A stretch of 64,000 nt of DNA, taken from assembly GCA_036785705.1 (NCBI GenBank), contig JAWUZG010000084.1:3903001-3967000 (forward strand). The letters are read 5' to 3'. The notes beneath the pieces were generated by a model. The model was not told the DNA's origin, did no database searches, and saw only the letters and a program-made list of their open reading frames with translations. Position 1 is the first letter of the stretch. Each line of letters begins with the position of its first letter. This document shows, in pieces, positions 63,225 through 64,000 of this stretch. The translations under genes were made by a program, and so were the position numbers. This DNA comes from Acanthornis magna (Eukaryota > Chordata > Aves > Passeriformes > Acanthizidae).

Positions 63225-64000
63225 GTGGGGATTAGATCTACTATGTTTGCAATAGGTTGGAACATATTTATGTAAATAACTAAAAAAAAAAAGTTGACTA
63301 AAAAGAAAGCAGGCTGTATTTCAGTTTAAAGGGTTCTCACAAACAAATGGAACTGATATTTGTGCAAATGCTGCTGTGCAAGGCCTTACTGAGAAGATAA
63401 GGAAAGTGTGCTTTCATGGTAGTACACAACAAGTCACACTCAGGGAGACAGAGTTTAATCCATCCTGGCTCACACTGTAGTGCAGGCTCCCTTTTTAATC
63501 CACTGCTGTGCTATAGCATTGTTTCTTTATGATGGGCATAAATGTGGGGTATTAATTTTTTAGCTTCTAGCTAAATTTTGCACTGCCAATGAACTGTCTT
63601 ATTTCATAATAGTGCAGCCTCATTGTGATAGCTGCAAACTGAGGTCTTGTGATTGATGCTATTAACTCATGTAATATACTGCCTTCTGTTGTCAAAATTT
63701 ATTTTTGTTATTGTCAGCATTTTAATATTTCTAGGCAGAGTTTTAAATAACTGATGCAGTAAAAGAAGCTTTTGGTTGAGAAATATGGTGCCTGGTAGTT
63801 TGCAGGAAGGGGATGTGACTGAAACACATTTATCACCGTGAAATTACAAATTTCTGAGATGGCAAATCTTGGTGGAAAATTGTTGTCATTTAGTTTTTTA
63901 ATTGGAATTCTGGGAACATTCCTTGTACTCTAAGCACCACCTGTTAATGAGAGAGCAGTACCCAGTGAAGAATGAAATTAATTGTTAGTCTTTTCTTAAG

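Larger units (their letters stand above)
58691..64000 (+). other. long first intron, end of window
   Basis: No exon was recognised. It holds several poly-T/poly-A tracts, a TA/TG microsatellite and a 26-bp duplication. The rest is AT-rich intron with short chance open frames. Confidence 0.6.

Overview
The window is vertebrate nuclear DNA, most likely from a bird. It has large introns with canonical GT–AG splice sites, AT-rich intronic and intergenic sequence, and one sharp CpG island. It also has CR1-type LINE fragments and a copy of a repeat I recognise as an avian LTR-like interspersed repeat. There is no bacterial-style gene organisation. I saw no tRNA, rRNA or CRISPR array.

Region 1 (1–about 18,200, + strand) is the 3' two-thirds of HIPK3 (homeodomain-interacting protein kinase 3). 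Thirteen coding exons (264–14636) join in a single frame into 788 codons plus a stop. They encode the end of the kinase C-lobe, the regulatory middle with a SUMO-interacting motif, an acidic Ser-rich stretch, and the Tyr/His/Pro-rich C-terminus ending YPFM. Roughly 400 N-terminal residues, including the catalytic core, lie upstream of the window. The 3' UTR runs from 14637 to about 18,200 and has several polyadenylation signals and seed matches for conserved microRNAs.

Region 2 (about 18,200–21,000) is a short intergenic spacer with no gene I can support. It holds a CTCF-like site and a 24-bp near-perfect palindrome.

Region 3 (about 21,000–22,900) is a CpG-island promoter with a probable first coding exon on + (22488–22665). 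This encodes a basic, Ala/Pro-rich leader, a hydrophobic signal-like segment and a clean splice donor. Its position immediately downstream of HIPK3 in the same orientation points to KIAA1549L. Three small upstream ORFs precede its start codon.

Region 4 (22666–64000) is inferred to be one very long first intron of that gene, more than 41 kb, with no further exon visible. It contains a CR1 3' end (43311–43493), an LTR-like repeat (about 58385–58690), a secondary CpG-rich patch (about 25690–25935), AT-rich and homopolymer tracts, several small tandem duplications, and an exact 27-bp inverted repeat around 578 bp of unique sequence (44454–45085). Several stretches look like conserved regulatory elements, but only by composition.

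I found no convincing new biological system here. The most unusual items are the 27-bp inverted repeat, the apparent absence of a HIPK3 cassette exon, the uORF-rich leader of the second gene, and the intronic CpG patch.
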